From: Lineus longissimus
Lineage: Eukaryota; Nemertea; Pilidiophora; Heteronemertea; Lineidae
DNA: 64,000 nt
Direction of reading: 5' to 3'
Assembly: GCF_910592395.1 (NCBI RefSeq)
Contig: NC_088311.1
Location: forward strand, 930,501 to 994,500
Below the pieces are notes generated by a model, which had not been told where the DNA came from, searched no databases, and saw only the letters and a program-made list of their open reading frames with translations. Made by a program: the position numbers and the translations under genes. This document shows, piece by piece, positions 51,010-61,225 of the stretch (its first letter is position 1; each line of letters starts with the position of its first letter).

Positions 51010-51606
51010 TCAGTAAGTTCTGTTTGAATCCACTGGGGGTTTGGTCATTATGTTGCAGTGTCGACTAAAGCCCAGCAAGGGGTGGGTGTAATTACCTCTA
51101 AGGTAGCGTGATGCTGCCTCAAAGAAAACTATCCTTTGTCTTGGGAAGGTATAGGGGGATACAGAAAGAACAAACCATGGCTTCAGATTCGTGATTGAGC
51201 AAATTTCGTGACATAATTTGCAAAGTTTTGGAAACAGTATGTTTCCGTTGCTGATGAGTTCCCAGTGGGGGCTACCCTTGCTCTTGGTAAGATATTCTAT
51301 GATCTCTGTTGATGGATCGTGGAAGACAAAAGCCTTTGGTTTTAATTGTTGGAAAGCACTGTAGGCCTGTTGGCCGTTGGGGAGTCGGTTCGCGTGTACA
51401 TGTACTGGTGGGGGCTTTCTTTTACGGGCGAATTGAGCACTCCCCAGGCGGACATATAGCTTGTGGTTTATAACTGAGACGTTGCGGAATGAGCTTTGGC
51501 AGTGTAAGCTGGAGGTTGAATTAATAAAATCACCAGACAGGGAACGAGAACTCTCGGCATTATGACTTTTACTGCGTCGCTTTCGCCAAGCCTCAAGGCC
51601 ACAACT
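51010..51606 (-). pseudogene. 198-codon open frame without start codon, unrecognised protein
   Basis: On the minus strand one frame stays open for 198 codons between stops, with no usable start. The only ATG is 15 codons from the end. The product looks like real protein: FRNVSVINHKLYVRLGSAQF, AYSAFQQLKPKAFVFHDPST, SPHWELISNGNILFPKLC, then FPRQRIVFFEAASRYLRGNY. The alternation of hydrophobic strands and the W..(I/L)..G...FPKLC pattern recall beta-propeller (kelch-like) repeats, but no family can be named. At its 5' side a second frame is equally protein-like (NFTIFDGEVVALRLGESDAV), suggesting a frameshift near 51540. Together with 51765-53232 it appears to be a decayed coding region. If transcribed, AGAG|GTAATT near 51092 would be a weak donor. 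It sits in the NOL4 intron between exons 57047 and 49204. Confidence 0.6.
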
Positions 51607-51764
51607 TCACCATCAAAAATGGTAAAATTTCAAATTTTAAGAAATGGGGGAAGTTCGGACTAGCTAACGTATTCCGTGTTGACCATTTAACACGGCTGAG
51701 AATCTAATGGTTTAGGGAATAATTAAGAAACTTATAACAGATATGCTTGGGGTGGTAAATCGTC

Positions 51765-51956
51765 TCAATGTTCCCGAACAACTTTGAAACATGACCACTC
51801 CAAGTTCCGAAATGTGAAGATAAGGTTGATATAGGAGTAGCGAAATGTGTTAAGTACTTTCAAGTCTTTTGGAATGTGATACATTTTGGTAAAAATGAAA
51901 AATACATTTGTGAGCAATGGCTTACGCTTCGGGTAATACTTATCTTTGGCAGTCAT
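51765..51956 (-). pseudogene. Short open frame between the two decayed segments
   Basis: A 63-residue minus-strand frame with KDKYYPKRKPLLTNVFFIF and FRYSYINLIFTFRNLEWSCF lies between the decayed coding segments at 52051-52880 and 51010-51606, in the same orientation. After its stop the neighbouring frame (FGNIETIYHPKHICYKFL) continues the protein-like pattern to about 51690. It is read here as part of the same broken coding unit. The family is unknown, and it could be a chance AT-rich ORF. Confidence 0.4.
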
Positions 51957-52050
51957 TTATCATTAACAGACTTTGAAAACGGAACCTCTCAAGTATACTC
52001 ATGTCATTTTAAACTTAAACATTGATAAAATGATAGGCCATCATTTCATT

Positions 52051-52880
52051 TCAAAGACCAGATTTGGCCACGGGTTCATTTTGTTGGGAGGAAGGAAACT
52101 TTATAAGAAGTTTGTTTTCGTCATCTTCTAAGTTTCTGCCCTTGGACACAATATTTCATTCCAAAAGATCCAAGTATCTTCTTTTTATTAAGGAATGGCG
52201 TTGGTTACGAGAGACCAGGGTGTATCTTCCATCTGGTTTGACATGTAAATTTACCCGGGTGTTCAACTTTAGCATTAGGTAAACATCTGTTACATGCAGT
52301 TATTTTGAACGAGGCTGGGAAATAGCAATACTATCTAAACTAATGACGATGGCATCGTTGGCTACCATTGCTAGTTTGGCAAGGTTGTGATATATGGTTT
52401 GACAAAGGCTTCCGTGCGCTATGTTGTTTCCTTAAGTAAAGCGGAATGCTTTACCATGTTCTGGAGCTGCACAAAAGAGGATAGACTCTTTGGTGAATAC
52501 ATTAACGTCACACAGGCAGTAAGACATATCCCAAATCCACAGGGACCAAATACACTCAAACTATATAAAGCCACAAACATTTTTGCAATTTCGTCAAAAG
52601 GTAAGGTGCGCACAAATCCCGATTCCTTATACAGATACTCGCCTTTGAGAAGCAACATCTAAGGCTTACCATTGCTAAGATTTGCAAATACAGCGGCGCT
52701 TTTTAGCACCAAATCAAAGAACGGGTTCCCTACTTGAGTCATAGAACTCGTCGGCTAAGAGCCAAAGGGAGCCAGAAGAATGCGCCATTGAAATGTCTTT
52801 GGGCTGTTCGGACTCTCGCTATCGGCAATGCCATCAGATTGGATGGTGGAACCAATGCACAGGTTAGGGAAAGCACAGGG
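52051..52880 (-). pseudogene. Decayed coding region with in-frame stops and frameshifts
   Basis: Three adjoining minus-strand segments read as protein but are broken. Segment 52880 to about 52516 contains SPNSPKTFQWRILLAPFGS, a TAG, NPFFDLVLKSAAVFANLSNG, a second TAG, then GEYLYKESGFVRTLPFDEIA. A frame change near 52515 leads to DVNVFTKESILFCAAPEHGK, a TAA, KLAMVANDAIVISLDSIAIS, another TAA, then KPDGRYTLVSRNQRHSLIKR. After a TGA at 52156-52158 the reading resumes in the next frame with NIVSKGRNLEDDENKLLIKF, stopping at 52051. Splice borders do not explain the breaks. The family is not recognised. The plus strand at 52387-52662 is also open (90 codons), so the coding strand here is likely but not certain. 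Confidence 0.6.
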
Positions 52881-52929
52881 CTAATCAAGACATACTTAAC
52901 ATGAAACGTATTTGACATGTTTTGCATCT

Positions 52930-53232
52930 TTAGCTAAGGCGATTTTTTTTCCTTCGCGTTATCGACATCAACGAGTCAGGAGGAGAAGAATAGTATAGCA
53001 TCACTTCTCCATTGAGAATTCGTACCCTTTCATTTATAACTTCTCCTTCTGCCTTTATTATTTCAATGACATTTGCGTTTTCTGACAGGTACTTGAGGCA
53101 AAGACTAGAAGAATCCATGGTTATCCTTGGATGCCTCGACATAAATTCCCCCTCCCCACTCCATACACCAGCTCCACTTCCTTTGACATTGTTCTCTAGC
53201 GAGGCAATGAATGACTTTGTGACTGCGATCAC
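52930..53232 (-). CDS. Hypothetical 100-residue ORF, possible 5' part of the decayed unit
   Basis: The minus-strand frame opens inside GTGTGTGATCGCAGTCAC and contains HPRITMDSSSLCLKYLSENA and NVIEIIKAEGEVINERVRIL, ending SITRRKKNRLS. Composition (Glu/Ile/Asn/Lys) is protein-like and the ORF is immediately upstream, on the same strand, of the broken coding segments at 51010-52880. The start codon is a non-ATG candidate in a strict reading; the first internal ATG precedes SRHPRITMD. CGCAG at about 53231 could equally be a splice acceptor. The plus strand is also open here (53012-53320), so strand is not certain. No domain is recognised. Confidence 0.35.
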   Translation of the reverse strand: MIAVTKSFIASLENNVKGSGAGVWSGEGEFMSRHPRITMDSSSLCLKYLSENANVIEIIKAEGEVINERVRILNGEVMLYYSSPPDSLMSITRRKKNRLS

Positions 53233-54822
53233 ACACCCGCGAAAGCTTACCTCCGCTCGGCGAATATTGCTCAGTCACCATAGAGAATCAGTCAGAGATA
53301 TAATCGGACATGTGCATTGAGTTATTGGGTGGAAGAGATTCGGCAAGGTTTCGAGGGTTTCGTCGATTCACTTTCTAGCAGAAGCCTTAGGTACTTGAGG
53401 CGAATTGCCTGGTCGCGGCGCGCGGGGAAGTGGCGCTGGTGAACTGAACAAATGGCTCCAATGCCTCCAAGGAGATTTTTTACAATTTCTTCTTGGCGGA
53501 AATTATGGATTTTGACATGTCGGTTGGGGCGTAGTTAGATTAACGCTTTTTGATGGCGGCGTTGAGTCTCTGATTGGCTGTGTTGGGTTTGTGGTTGTTA
53601 AAGCAATATAAACAATGACAATTTTATTGTGTTTCTGTTGTGGGTCTGTTCGAAGCAGCATACAGCCCAAACTCATCTCTTCCACGTTGTGTCGATTTGC
53701 CTCTCATAGTACAAATGATAATTGAACGATAACAGGCTTATGATAATCGAATGAAAACTGGTCCGCGATGAAAGGTGTTTTGTCATGTTTGTGATTACAC
53801 GCCAGAATGAAATGCCTTCATTGGCTCAGTTTTAGCAAAGAATCATTGTTGGTTTTTGTCCCTTCAACTCCAATCTCCAGCACAACCCATAGACTCCCCC
53901 TCTACACCCAAAACCACCATACTCCTTTCATACCTCAACAATCTGCACTGCGGCGCTTCCAACAACATTTTTCTTCTTTCCGGTCTCTCTGCCGGAGTTT
54001 ATACACGAGAGATGGCGGAACGTAACAGTTCCTTCTCCGCTGATGAAAAATAGCACGAAACGAAGAAAAAGTGTCCAAAGCTAATCTTAGCGCCGAGTCT
54101 TGATCGTGACGCATTCGATAGAGAAGTGGAAATAGGAAAACGAGCACAGCCGCATCCGCCGAAATTAGCTCAAAGATCAAACCACTCTATAAGCGATGTG
54201 GCGTGCGGAGGGACATAATTGACGGGTGTGTTCTCTGCCTTGTCACCGGCGTATTGATCTGACACTAACTGACAAATATTATGCAAGAGATGCAAAAATG
54301 AAAGATACACGATTGAGCTGTTGTTGTGGTTTTTTCTAGTGGTAAGGAAGTTCTGACGGCGATAGCATTGATTAGGGCTACATGTAACATGCGAAGGTCG
54401 TGAGTTGACTTTTTGTTGTGATCGAAACACGCAAGAAGATATAGAACGAGAATCAGAGCAAACATGACAAAAAGTTGATCTGCTTATGCATTATGAGTAT
54501 TTTGTCTTTCAACGGAAACTGACGAGTCATGGACCTGGCTGTCTTTTCAAAGATCTATGACAAAGCAGAAGCCAACAGCAGGAGGACATTTCAATCTGTA
54601 GAATCTGATTGTTAAGGTGGCTACCGTTGACAACAATGAAAAATTACGCGCGAATTTCGTTAGAAGTTCTCTTGATAAAAACGATTTGCATCTTCATTAG
54701 CTAACGATCGTCATCATCAAACCAGTATTACTGTAACAAATTACCCCATCGCGGCCCCCTTTCCGCGTCGTCCTCTTGCCGATTTCCACCCGCTTATAAA
54801 AACTCACGGATGTAATTTCATC

Positions 54823-54988
54823 ATGGTGCACTGCATGTGCACAAATCGCCAATCTATCGAGCACCATCGCACTTTGATGGCTCTGCCCTTCAAGAAAGAA
54901 GCCGACCTTTCACTTCAGATCAACCCGTGCTCTCTATTACTCTTAAACATGTCGTTTTCAACATTTTGTTCGGGTTGCTTTAGAATTG
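54823..54988 (+). CDS. Possible first exon of an unknown plus-strand gene
   Basis: TTATAAAAA at about 54794 (TATA-like), in a GC-rich stretch (CGCGGCCCCC, CCGCGTCG), is followed by ATG at 54823 and an open frame of 56 codons. The frame ends at GAATTG|GTAAGT, a strong donor. The product has several Cys residues (MVHCMCTNRQ, FCSGCFRIG) and no recognised domain. It lies upstream of, and on the same strand as, the decayed pieces at 55239-56883. The TATA box is unusually close to the ATG (about 28 bp), so the arrangement may be fortuitous. Confidence 0.25.
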
Positions 54989-55238
54989 GTAAGTATCAGC
55001 GCGATAGGAAGCGGAGGATTATCTTTGGAGGTGACGGCAGAAAGATCCTGTAAGAACTTCGAGTGGTTCGCCAAGATTCTAGTTCGTTAAAAAGTCCCCC
55101 ATTTGAATTATACCAGGATTAGAGAGTGATATCACATTCTCCCCAACTTCTACCAGAAAAAAGATTCCGCTTTCTTCGACATGCCATTCTGATTTGTTGC
55201 AATAATGACATTTAAACTGAGAGATGTAATGTAATGAG

Positions 55239-56157
55239 TTGTGCAAAGACAGATTTGGTGTTGGTTATTGTGGTGAATACGTCTTTAAAAGTCTGGTAAA
55301 GGTAGAACAGACAATTACTGAACTGGTGTGCATCGGACAAAAAGTTGGCGAAGAAGTCACAATTGATATTGAGAAAGAGCATCTGCAGATTAATTCAGCT
55401 CAGTGGATGCCGAGGCTAAAAGAAATTGGCATTGAACTGCTCTAAAAGAGCGATTTGCTTTCTCAGCGGAGAGGTGATGGGGTTGTGTTCACAATCAGAA
55501 TATTCTTTTGGACCAACGCGAATCTGACAATGGACAAACAGCCAACTTTCCGTGGTAATCCTTGAGCCCTTGTAAGACCAATTGAAAGACTTCACAAAGC
55601 TTAAATACCAGGTAGATGGTATCTGCTTCCAAGATGACGTACAGGTCAGTTGATTCAGACAAACTTTCCTTCATCAGCTACATGACGCTGCTCGCCTCTT
55701 GTGTCGGTTTCTTTTGGTGTATTACAGTTAGCGACGACAAGAGTAGGCCACGAATTATATTCGATCCAAGATGATGATATCCCTTTATGAACTAAACCTA
55801 CCACAAAAAGATGCACGCTTGGGTGTGGTTAGAGCTCCAATTGAAGCCACACGCCGGCCACATGCAAGGGAAGCGATGAGATGTAAAAGCCCGAGTTAAA
55901 GGAAAGAATTTGTCTCATCGATCACGGAACAAGAAGAGGAGTTCCGGTCATAAAGTTTGATTGATGGTGAAACTGCGGTTGGAGCCATATCAGCAGGTGA
56001 TCGCGAGCAATTCGCTGATATCATGATACGTTTGAATGTATTTGCAAGGGAAAATCCAAGGTTATTAATTGGTAATCGACGTTTAGTCTCCAATTTGCCT
56101 AAAACGAAATCTACGACAATCTGTCACAGCAGAATCATTGTTGCGAATAAGGAATAA
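55239..56157 (+). pseudogene. Decayed coding region on plus strand, unrecognised protein
   Basis: Several consecutive plus-strand pieces look like one broken protein. Piece 55239-55445 (68 residues) contains VEQTITELVCIGQKVGEEVT and ends LKEIGIELL. Piece 55747-55899 contains SLYELNLPQKDARLGVVRAP. Piece 55902 to about 55955 reads ERICLIDHGTRRGVPVIKFD and then passes, with a frameshift, into LIDGETAVGAISAGDREQFA and ARENPRLLIGNRRLVSNL up to a stop at 56157. Stops and frame changes between pieces are not bordered by convincing splice sites. The LIDHG..(R)GVPV pattern is loosely reminiscent of a Tudor-domain core (F-x-D-Y-G followed by VP), which is only a suggestion. The region is antisense within the NOL4 intron. 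Confidence 0.5.
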
Positions 56158-56664
56158 GGAGGAAGATGATCAAAGAAGAGTAGTCACCAGGAGTTGGTTG
56201 TGGTGAGGGAATGCGTCTCTGACCGTGATCGAACCCTGGGGTGATCTGGATCTGTGTTAGCTTTTGTTCACGATGTTCAAGGGTTTTACTTGTACAGGGA
56301 GATAAACACCTCTACAACATGGCAAAATGAGTGACGATGGCCGACCTGCCACGGACTGCTACAAATCTCGACTTCCTGACACTGATTGTTGAGTAGGATC
56401 GAAATCCTTCTCTTTGTTTCAGAACCGCCAGACACAGCACTCGGGTTTGTGATTGTCGTTTAGGCTTGACACTATCTTCTTGCCTTTGCATCGGACTGGG
56501 GCCGTGTGTCATGAGGGGCAGTCTCCGCCCAGCAGACTCACATTACCGCGCTTTCTTTGGTCACCCTCTCAGCTAATTAATTAACGAGGGTTTCATTGTC
56601 ATCAGGGACAATAGTCGCTAACGCAACGCCTAATATGATGGAGAACTATCAACAATGGCCATGA

Positions 56665-56883
56665 AAGATTCAGCTACAATCATTCAGATTACGTCACAGA
56701 ATCCACAGTGTAGACATTAACTTCAAGATTGCGAATGCCGAGATGGAAGAAGCAGAATTCGCCTGTGCCACCTGGCAACCGTCCACGCCACTTCCCCTAC
56801 CAACTATAAGTGGTGATGGAGACCACAGAGAGCGAATAGAGGATGTGATCGATGTGCCATCTGTTGGGATGAAGAAGAACTGA
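56665..56883 (+). CDS. Hypothetical 72-codon open frame
   Basis: The plus-strand frame runs between TGA at 56662 and TGA at 56881 and contains DINFKIANAEMEEAEFACAT and HRERIEDVIDVPSVGMKKN. The first ATG is inside it (AEM). Charged, protein-like composition and same orientation as 55239-56157 suggest it may belong to the same decayed or multi-exon unit. The minus strand is also open across this stretch (56694-56978), so the call is tentative. It ends about 160 bp from the NOL4 exon on the opposite strand. Confidence 0.3.
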   Translation, partial: KIQLQSFRLRHRIHSVDINFKIANAEMEEAEFACATWQPSTPLPLPTISGDGDHRERIEDVIDVPSVGMKKN

Positions 56884-57046
56884 ATCTTGCCAGACTCTTG
56901 GTTGCAGATGCCGACTGTCGAAGACGGTTTGGCATGCAGGGACGTTCTGAAGTCAGATGTTTTCAAGGCACTGAGCAACGTGGTTTATGGTATAACAGAG
57001 AACCCCTACCCTTCCTCGACAGATTCAGATCCTCCTAAATACTCAC

Positions 57047-57190
57047 CGCCCTGTACGTCCGCTTCTGGCCGGCATGCTTCCCTCCCCGTCCGTCCATCTC
57101 CACGTGCACATCATATATTATATCGAAGAAGTTCTCTACTATTGCTACCCGTTTGTATCCTTTTTCTTCTTGAGCAATTGTTGCTTGAGG
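57047..57190 (-). CDS. NOL4: NOL4/NOL4L orthologue, internal exon (conserved block, part 1)
   Basis: The exon encodes 48 residues in phase 0 at both ends. An acceptor (TCTCTCCAG) precedes it on the minus strand and a consensus donor (GCG|GTGAGT) follows it. The product contains VAIVENFFDIIYDVHVEM (residues 15-32) and KHAGQKRTYRA (residues 38-48). These match the vertebrate NOL4 segment that reads VAVVEDFFDIIYSMHVE followed by KHAGQKRTYKA, and the exon ends at the same point relative to the next conserved block. NOL4 family proteins are nuclear or nucleolar and their molecular function is poorly defined; NOL4L occurs in leukaemia fusions. The first 14 residues (PQATIAQEEKGYKR) are not conserved. 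The exon or exons encoding the family N terminus should lie at higher coordinates and were not seen up to 64000. I am confident of the family; NOL4 versus NOL4L cannot be separated. Confidence 0.92.
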
Positions 57191-57482
57191 CTGGAGAGAG
57201 AAAATGAATAATGGATTAGAGATAGGTAAGAACGTAGTGCACACTGCGGTTGTGTTGTACTATCTGGCATCTAGTCATCCTAGCGAAAATTTGGAATGAA
57301 TCTGGTGGCTGAGAGCCCCAACAACATCCTCCAGCGTGGTTCGCTGATAGCTTTAAAGGTGTTCATCCTTTCATCATTCTCTTCTCCAGCTCGACTGATG
57401 AGCCCGGGAGTACCAGTTGTACAGATAGTATAGAGATGTCGTGACAGTCGATTCACCATCACGCTCGATGACGGCGACGGAT

Positions 57483-57497
57483 GGGGGGGGGGGGGGG
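57483..57497. repeat. Poly-G run (G15)
   Basis: Fifteen consecutive G on the plus strand, 292 bp upstream in transcript sense of the acceptor of NOL4 exon 57047-57190. Confidence 0.97.
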
Positions 57498-60400
57498 CTT
57501 ACGTATGAGGAAGATGGTTCCAGTTTTTCCCGTTGCACGAAACATGGTACTGACATTAACTGAGAGAGCATCAGCTGGCTAATAATAACGTGATATTGGC
57601 CACTCTTAAGCATCGAAGCGCAATCATGGCATATTCCTATTCCCTCACGTACTCACTGCTAGTAACGGATCGGAGCCGACTGGCGATGACATCCATGGTG
57701 CGACAAAGGAACAACATACATAACCTATGGCGTTTCAAAAAGAACCTAAAACAAAGCGGATGTTTAGGCATGTCCATTATCGTAGGCCTTGGGTCGTGGC
57801 CTATCAACTGCAACGGCTGCTAATGCATAAAGTGAAGAGAATGTTCTAGAAGGAAGTCCTCCTCTTCCATTGTTGTCCGAGTACTTGGTTTGATGATGCA
57901 ACTATCGACCCATTGGCTTTGTTTAACACCGAAGCAGGTTACTGGCGCACTTTTTTACTAATAAGTTTTTATCGATATATCTGTGTTGATGTAATCGTGT
58001 TGTGCTATATCGTCATCATCTAAACAAGACGAGTCTATCGACTTTGGACGATGACTGTCACAAACAATGACAGGTCGGGGGATGGGGGGAGCCTGGGCCC
58101 TGATCCAATGGCTACATTCTGATGTTCAAGAATTTGGATAAACAATAATAGACAAAGGTGTAAGGAGTATTCGAAATGATAAACAAGTAGGGCCAACATA
58201 ATCCACAGCAGTACCTTGGAAACGGGAGCAACAGAACTGTTTTGAGAGATCATAGGAGAACCTGTTTCCGCCACGGTAACTGCGCAGTAGATCAGTGACG
58301 GGCCTGAAGCGGGTGTTCCAACGATTATTCGAGATTCCCCCATTATTTTGCAGGTAATGTGTCAGCCTAATCAGAAAACCTTTCTGACCTTTCACACTGA
58401 GAGTTTGTCACATATTCCTTCAATGAGAAGTTTCTCTCACCGCATCATATAAAACAGTATTATAAACAAAGAACAAATGATCGTCTACCAGAGATGTTAG
58501 CGTGATTGTCATTGATCGTGTGACGTGCCATCATCCAGGCGGCCCGCCTTTCAAACCTCCGAGTGAGAAGATCGGATGAACCAAGGGTAAACAATCCCCA
58601 CCCATCGCTTTGGGCTTTTAGGCTTTTACCCATTACCATGGTAACCGATATTGCTCTCACGCAGGTCCCGGTGCTGTAGCTGTGCTAGCTATGGTAGTTC
58701 ATTGTCGTCAGGCCTAGAGTTAGCGCAAATCATAAAAATGATCGTTCAGAGTTTTGTGTGGCCTGGGATTTGGTGAATACAGCAATGCGTGTGCGGCTCT
58801 CCATCTGAGGCCGTGGTTTACTTTAGCGAATGATTGCATAAAGGTACAGTTTGCCCAAAACGTTCTCGCACCACCAGAAGGTACTGGTCGAGAGCTCTCA
58901 AACGAATGGTCGTTTGATAGGTTTTGAGAATCGTTAGGACAGTCCATGAATGAATATGACTATCGCCACCAGTCCTTACAGTGACGATGATGCCAGAATT
59001 CACTCGATTCAATTTTACTGCAGGCTTTGGGATGATTCCATGGCTCTACCTATTCTGATGCCGATCACTTTAAGACGTGTCTCGTTTCCCAGATAAACAA
59101 TAATGATGTACATTTTTCGTTAACGAACATAATATAGTCGAGATGATCATATCAAAAGCGATTGAATCTGATCCCGCCGTCTCCACCTGGAGGAAACATA
59201 TACGTGTATCTGCTCAATGAGCTTTGTTAAGGCACACTATCTATTTACCGATATTAGAAAGCATCCTAGTTTCATACAGTTGAGGATGACAAAGGGTTTT
59301 TATTTCATTTTTATTTGAAGTGAACGAAATAGACAGCGCGCGGCAGCCTTATCAGAAGTTAGCCATATTCAATCAGAGCAGCCTTCGCTGGCGGAACGGG
59401 GATTTAGGAACACAGCAGTGTCGCCAACATTTAGGTGTAAAGTTCCACAATTTGGGTGTAGGGGGCAAAATGGAAATACACCATTGAATGGAAACCTCAG
59501 GTCCTGATATGGCCTCATACATATTGGTTTTGTGTCTTATTCAATAGACATGGTAACGGTTTCAGAAGAAAATGCTGCTCAATGTACCGTTTGACGTCCT
59601 TTCAAAACCGGACCAAGTTAGATTACCGCGTTGTGCATGATGGGTAAATGATAGGTCCACTCATGATTGGGGAGTCTTAGTTCCGTCCGTGTCAAGTTGA
59701 TGCATCTTGTTTGAAGGTATGAACACATCCCTTCTGGTCCAAAGACTTGGAGAGGGATCTCATCGTGGTATGCAGACTTTGCCGTTTATGAGCTTAGAAA
59801 GTCAAGTGACATGCACATGGTAACAGGCAAAACCCTACTCATTTATGAGCTAAGAACCAGTACAACGTTGAAAGACACGGATCATCACTAATAAACCAGA
59901 CCTGGTTCGCCAATATTCACACCTCTTCCTCAGCCATTGTCTACAAACAATTAGTCTCATCTCATCAAACGAAACGCGACGATATTTGATATAGCTTTGA
60001 GCCCTCTCTACCGGCTGATCCCTCCTTGTGTACCTGTAAATGTCTCCAGTCTCCACCGGGTACGAGGCCTCCACGACAGCATGGCAATTATTGTGGTAGC
60101 AACCCACCCGGGAAGACGTACGGGAGGACAGGAGACCAGGGACAAATCATACGTTTCATCCAAACAGCTACTTAGGTGAGGAACTCTTAGAGATGGGTGA
60201 TCTAAATGGATGGTAGTAGTCTGTTAGAGATGAGCGACTGTCTTAAGTGGTAATGGTGGGATTTGTTGGAAGATTAGGCAGCGAGGATAAAGTGCGGCGA
60301 CGGATGTCGAATGGAGATGTACGTTTGCTATGTTGGTTACTCATGGTAAATGGCAAATATCTGATTGTGCAGGTGTAGGATGTTGAATCAATCATTCAGT

Positions 60401-60625
60401 CTGAATGGTTCCTTTTCTATTCAACTCCATGCCCTTAATCGACATCAAAGATTGACAATGCACCGAGCACAAAATCGCTTCCACGTAAAAGATGTATGTT
60501 GTGAAGTAAGAAAAATATCGAAGGCGAAATAGGATTGGGACATTAAAGCTATAAACAGAGAGTCCTTTTGAGAAGCTAAGACGTTAATATGATCCTACAC
60601 CACAAAAGACCATCAAGAAGTATAG

Positions 60626-60883
60626 TTGCCAGTAGGACATCAGGTAGCTGAAGACTCTAGGTCAGTGGAAGCGGAAATCTTTGCATCTAAACAATTCCTC
60701 CCATCTTTGAGTGATGCTCATCAATTTGAAAGGCCTGACAAGGTATTTGCTGCGACCGATGACCCCTCAAAGCCAGAGAAACCAAGAAGTGATACACTCA
60801 CGGATCAGGCGCTGACAACACTCCCTCCCAGCAAGGAGCGAGAGAGAGAGAAACCTGAACCAAAGATGCTTTCTCCAAGATAA
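60626..60883 (+). CDS. Hypothetical charged ORF, 85 codons
   Basis: This plus-strand open frame directly follows a TAG and has no ATG near its start. It contains DSRSVEAEIFASKQFLPSLS, DKVFAATDDPSKPEKPRSD and a terminal SKEREREKPEPKMLSPR, part of which comes from a GA-rich run (CGAGAGAGAGAGAAACC). The composition is that of a disordered protein segment. No acceptor with a good pyrimidine tract precedes it and no donor follows before the stop. It could be a fragment or chance. Confidence 0.25.
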   Translation: MPVGHQVAEDSRSVEAEIFASKQFLPSLSDAHQFERPDKVFAATDDPSKPEKPRSDTLTDQALTTLPPSKEREREKPEPKMLSPR

Positions 60884-60932
60884 TCCTCGCCAACCTTTTG
60901 CCATCCGGACGCAAGTTTTTCATCCGGGTTTT

Positions 60933-61115
60933 TCATCTCTTCCTCGAAGCAGACGATGAGTCAGGTGAGAATCCGCTAAAGGTAGCGTCTACTTTGTAAG
61001 TCTTCTTGGCTGGTGCCGCCATAATCTCCTGGTATAAAGACACCTCTTCACCGCCTGAATCGGTCACAAAACAAGTTCCTTGTCCGACCAAGCGTAGTTT
61101 GCGCCTCTCGCCGAG
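60933..61115 (-). pseudogene. Open frame continuing 61064-61225 after a frameshift
   Basis: A minus-strand frame of 60 codons between TAA (61116) and TGA (60933) includes GQGTCFVTDSGGEEVSLYQE and IMAAPAKKTYKVDATFSGF. It overlaps the ORF starting at 61225 in another frame. Immediately downstream a third frame starts at ATG 60936 with MKNPDEKLASGWQKVGEDYL and runs to about 60805. Three successive frames with protein-like composition suggest one coding sequence with two indels. The opposite strand at 60626-60883 is also open and Lys/Glu/Pro-rich, so strand choice for the last part is unsure. Confidence 0.35.
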
Positions 61116-61225
61116 TTAGTCAGGTGGAAAAATCGTGTTTTGTGCCGTCTTTCCTCGCGATCGATACATCCAGCGAGTTGGGTTTGCCCGCTCCGGGCTT
61201 CTCTCACAACATCGCTCGTATCCAT
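61064..61225 (-). CDS. Small ORF (53 residues) with strong start context
   Basis: On the minus strand an ATG at 61225 in the context ATCACCATGG opens a frame encoding MDTSDVVREARSGQTQLAGC, then EERRHKTRFFHLTNSARGAN, ending in a TGA at 61064-61066. An overlapping frame (60933-61115) continues in equally protein-like fashion, which suggests a frameshift rather than a genuine short protein. No family is recognised. It lies upstream of NOL4 exon 57047-57190, probably in a NOL4 intron. Confidence 0.3.
   Translation of the reverse strand: MDTSDVVREARSGQTQLAGCIDREERRHKTRFFHLTNSARGANYAWSDKELVL

Larger units (their letters stand above)
49205..57046 (-). other. NOL4 intron, 7.8 kb, with coding remnants on both strands
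   Basis: 49205-51000 holds nothing recognised. 51010-53232 carries the minus-strand decayed coding unit. 53320-54720 holds nothing recognised. 54.8-56.9 kb carries plus-strand coding-like pieces. Confidence 0.6.

Noticed and set aside
56161-56260. GTGATCGAACCCTGGGG considered as a tRNA B box.
   Set aside because: No convincing A box at the right distance upstream.
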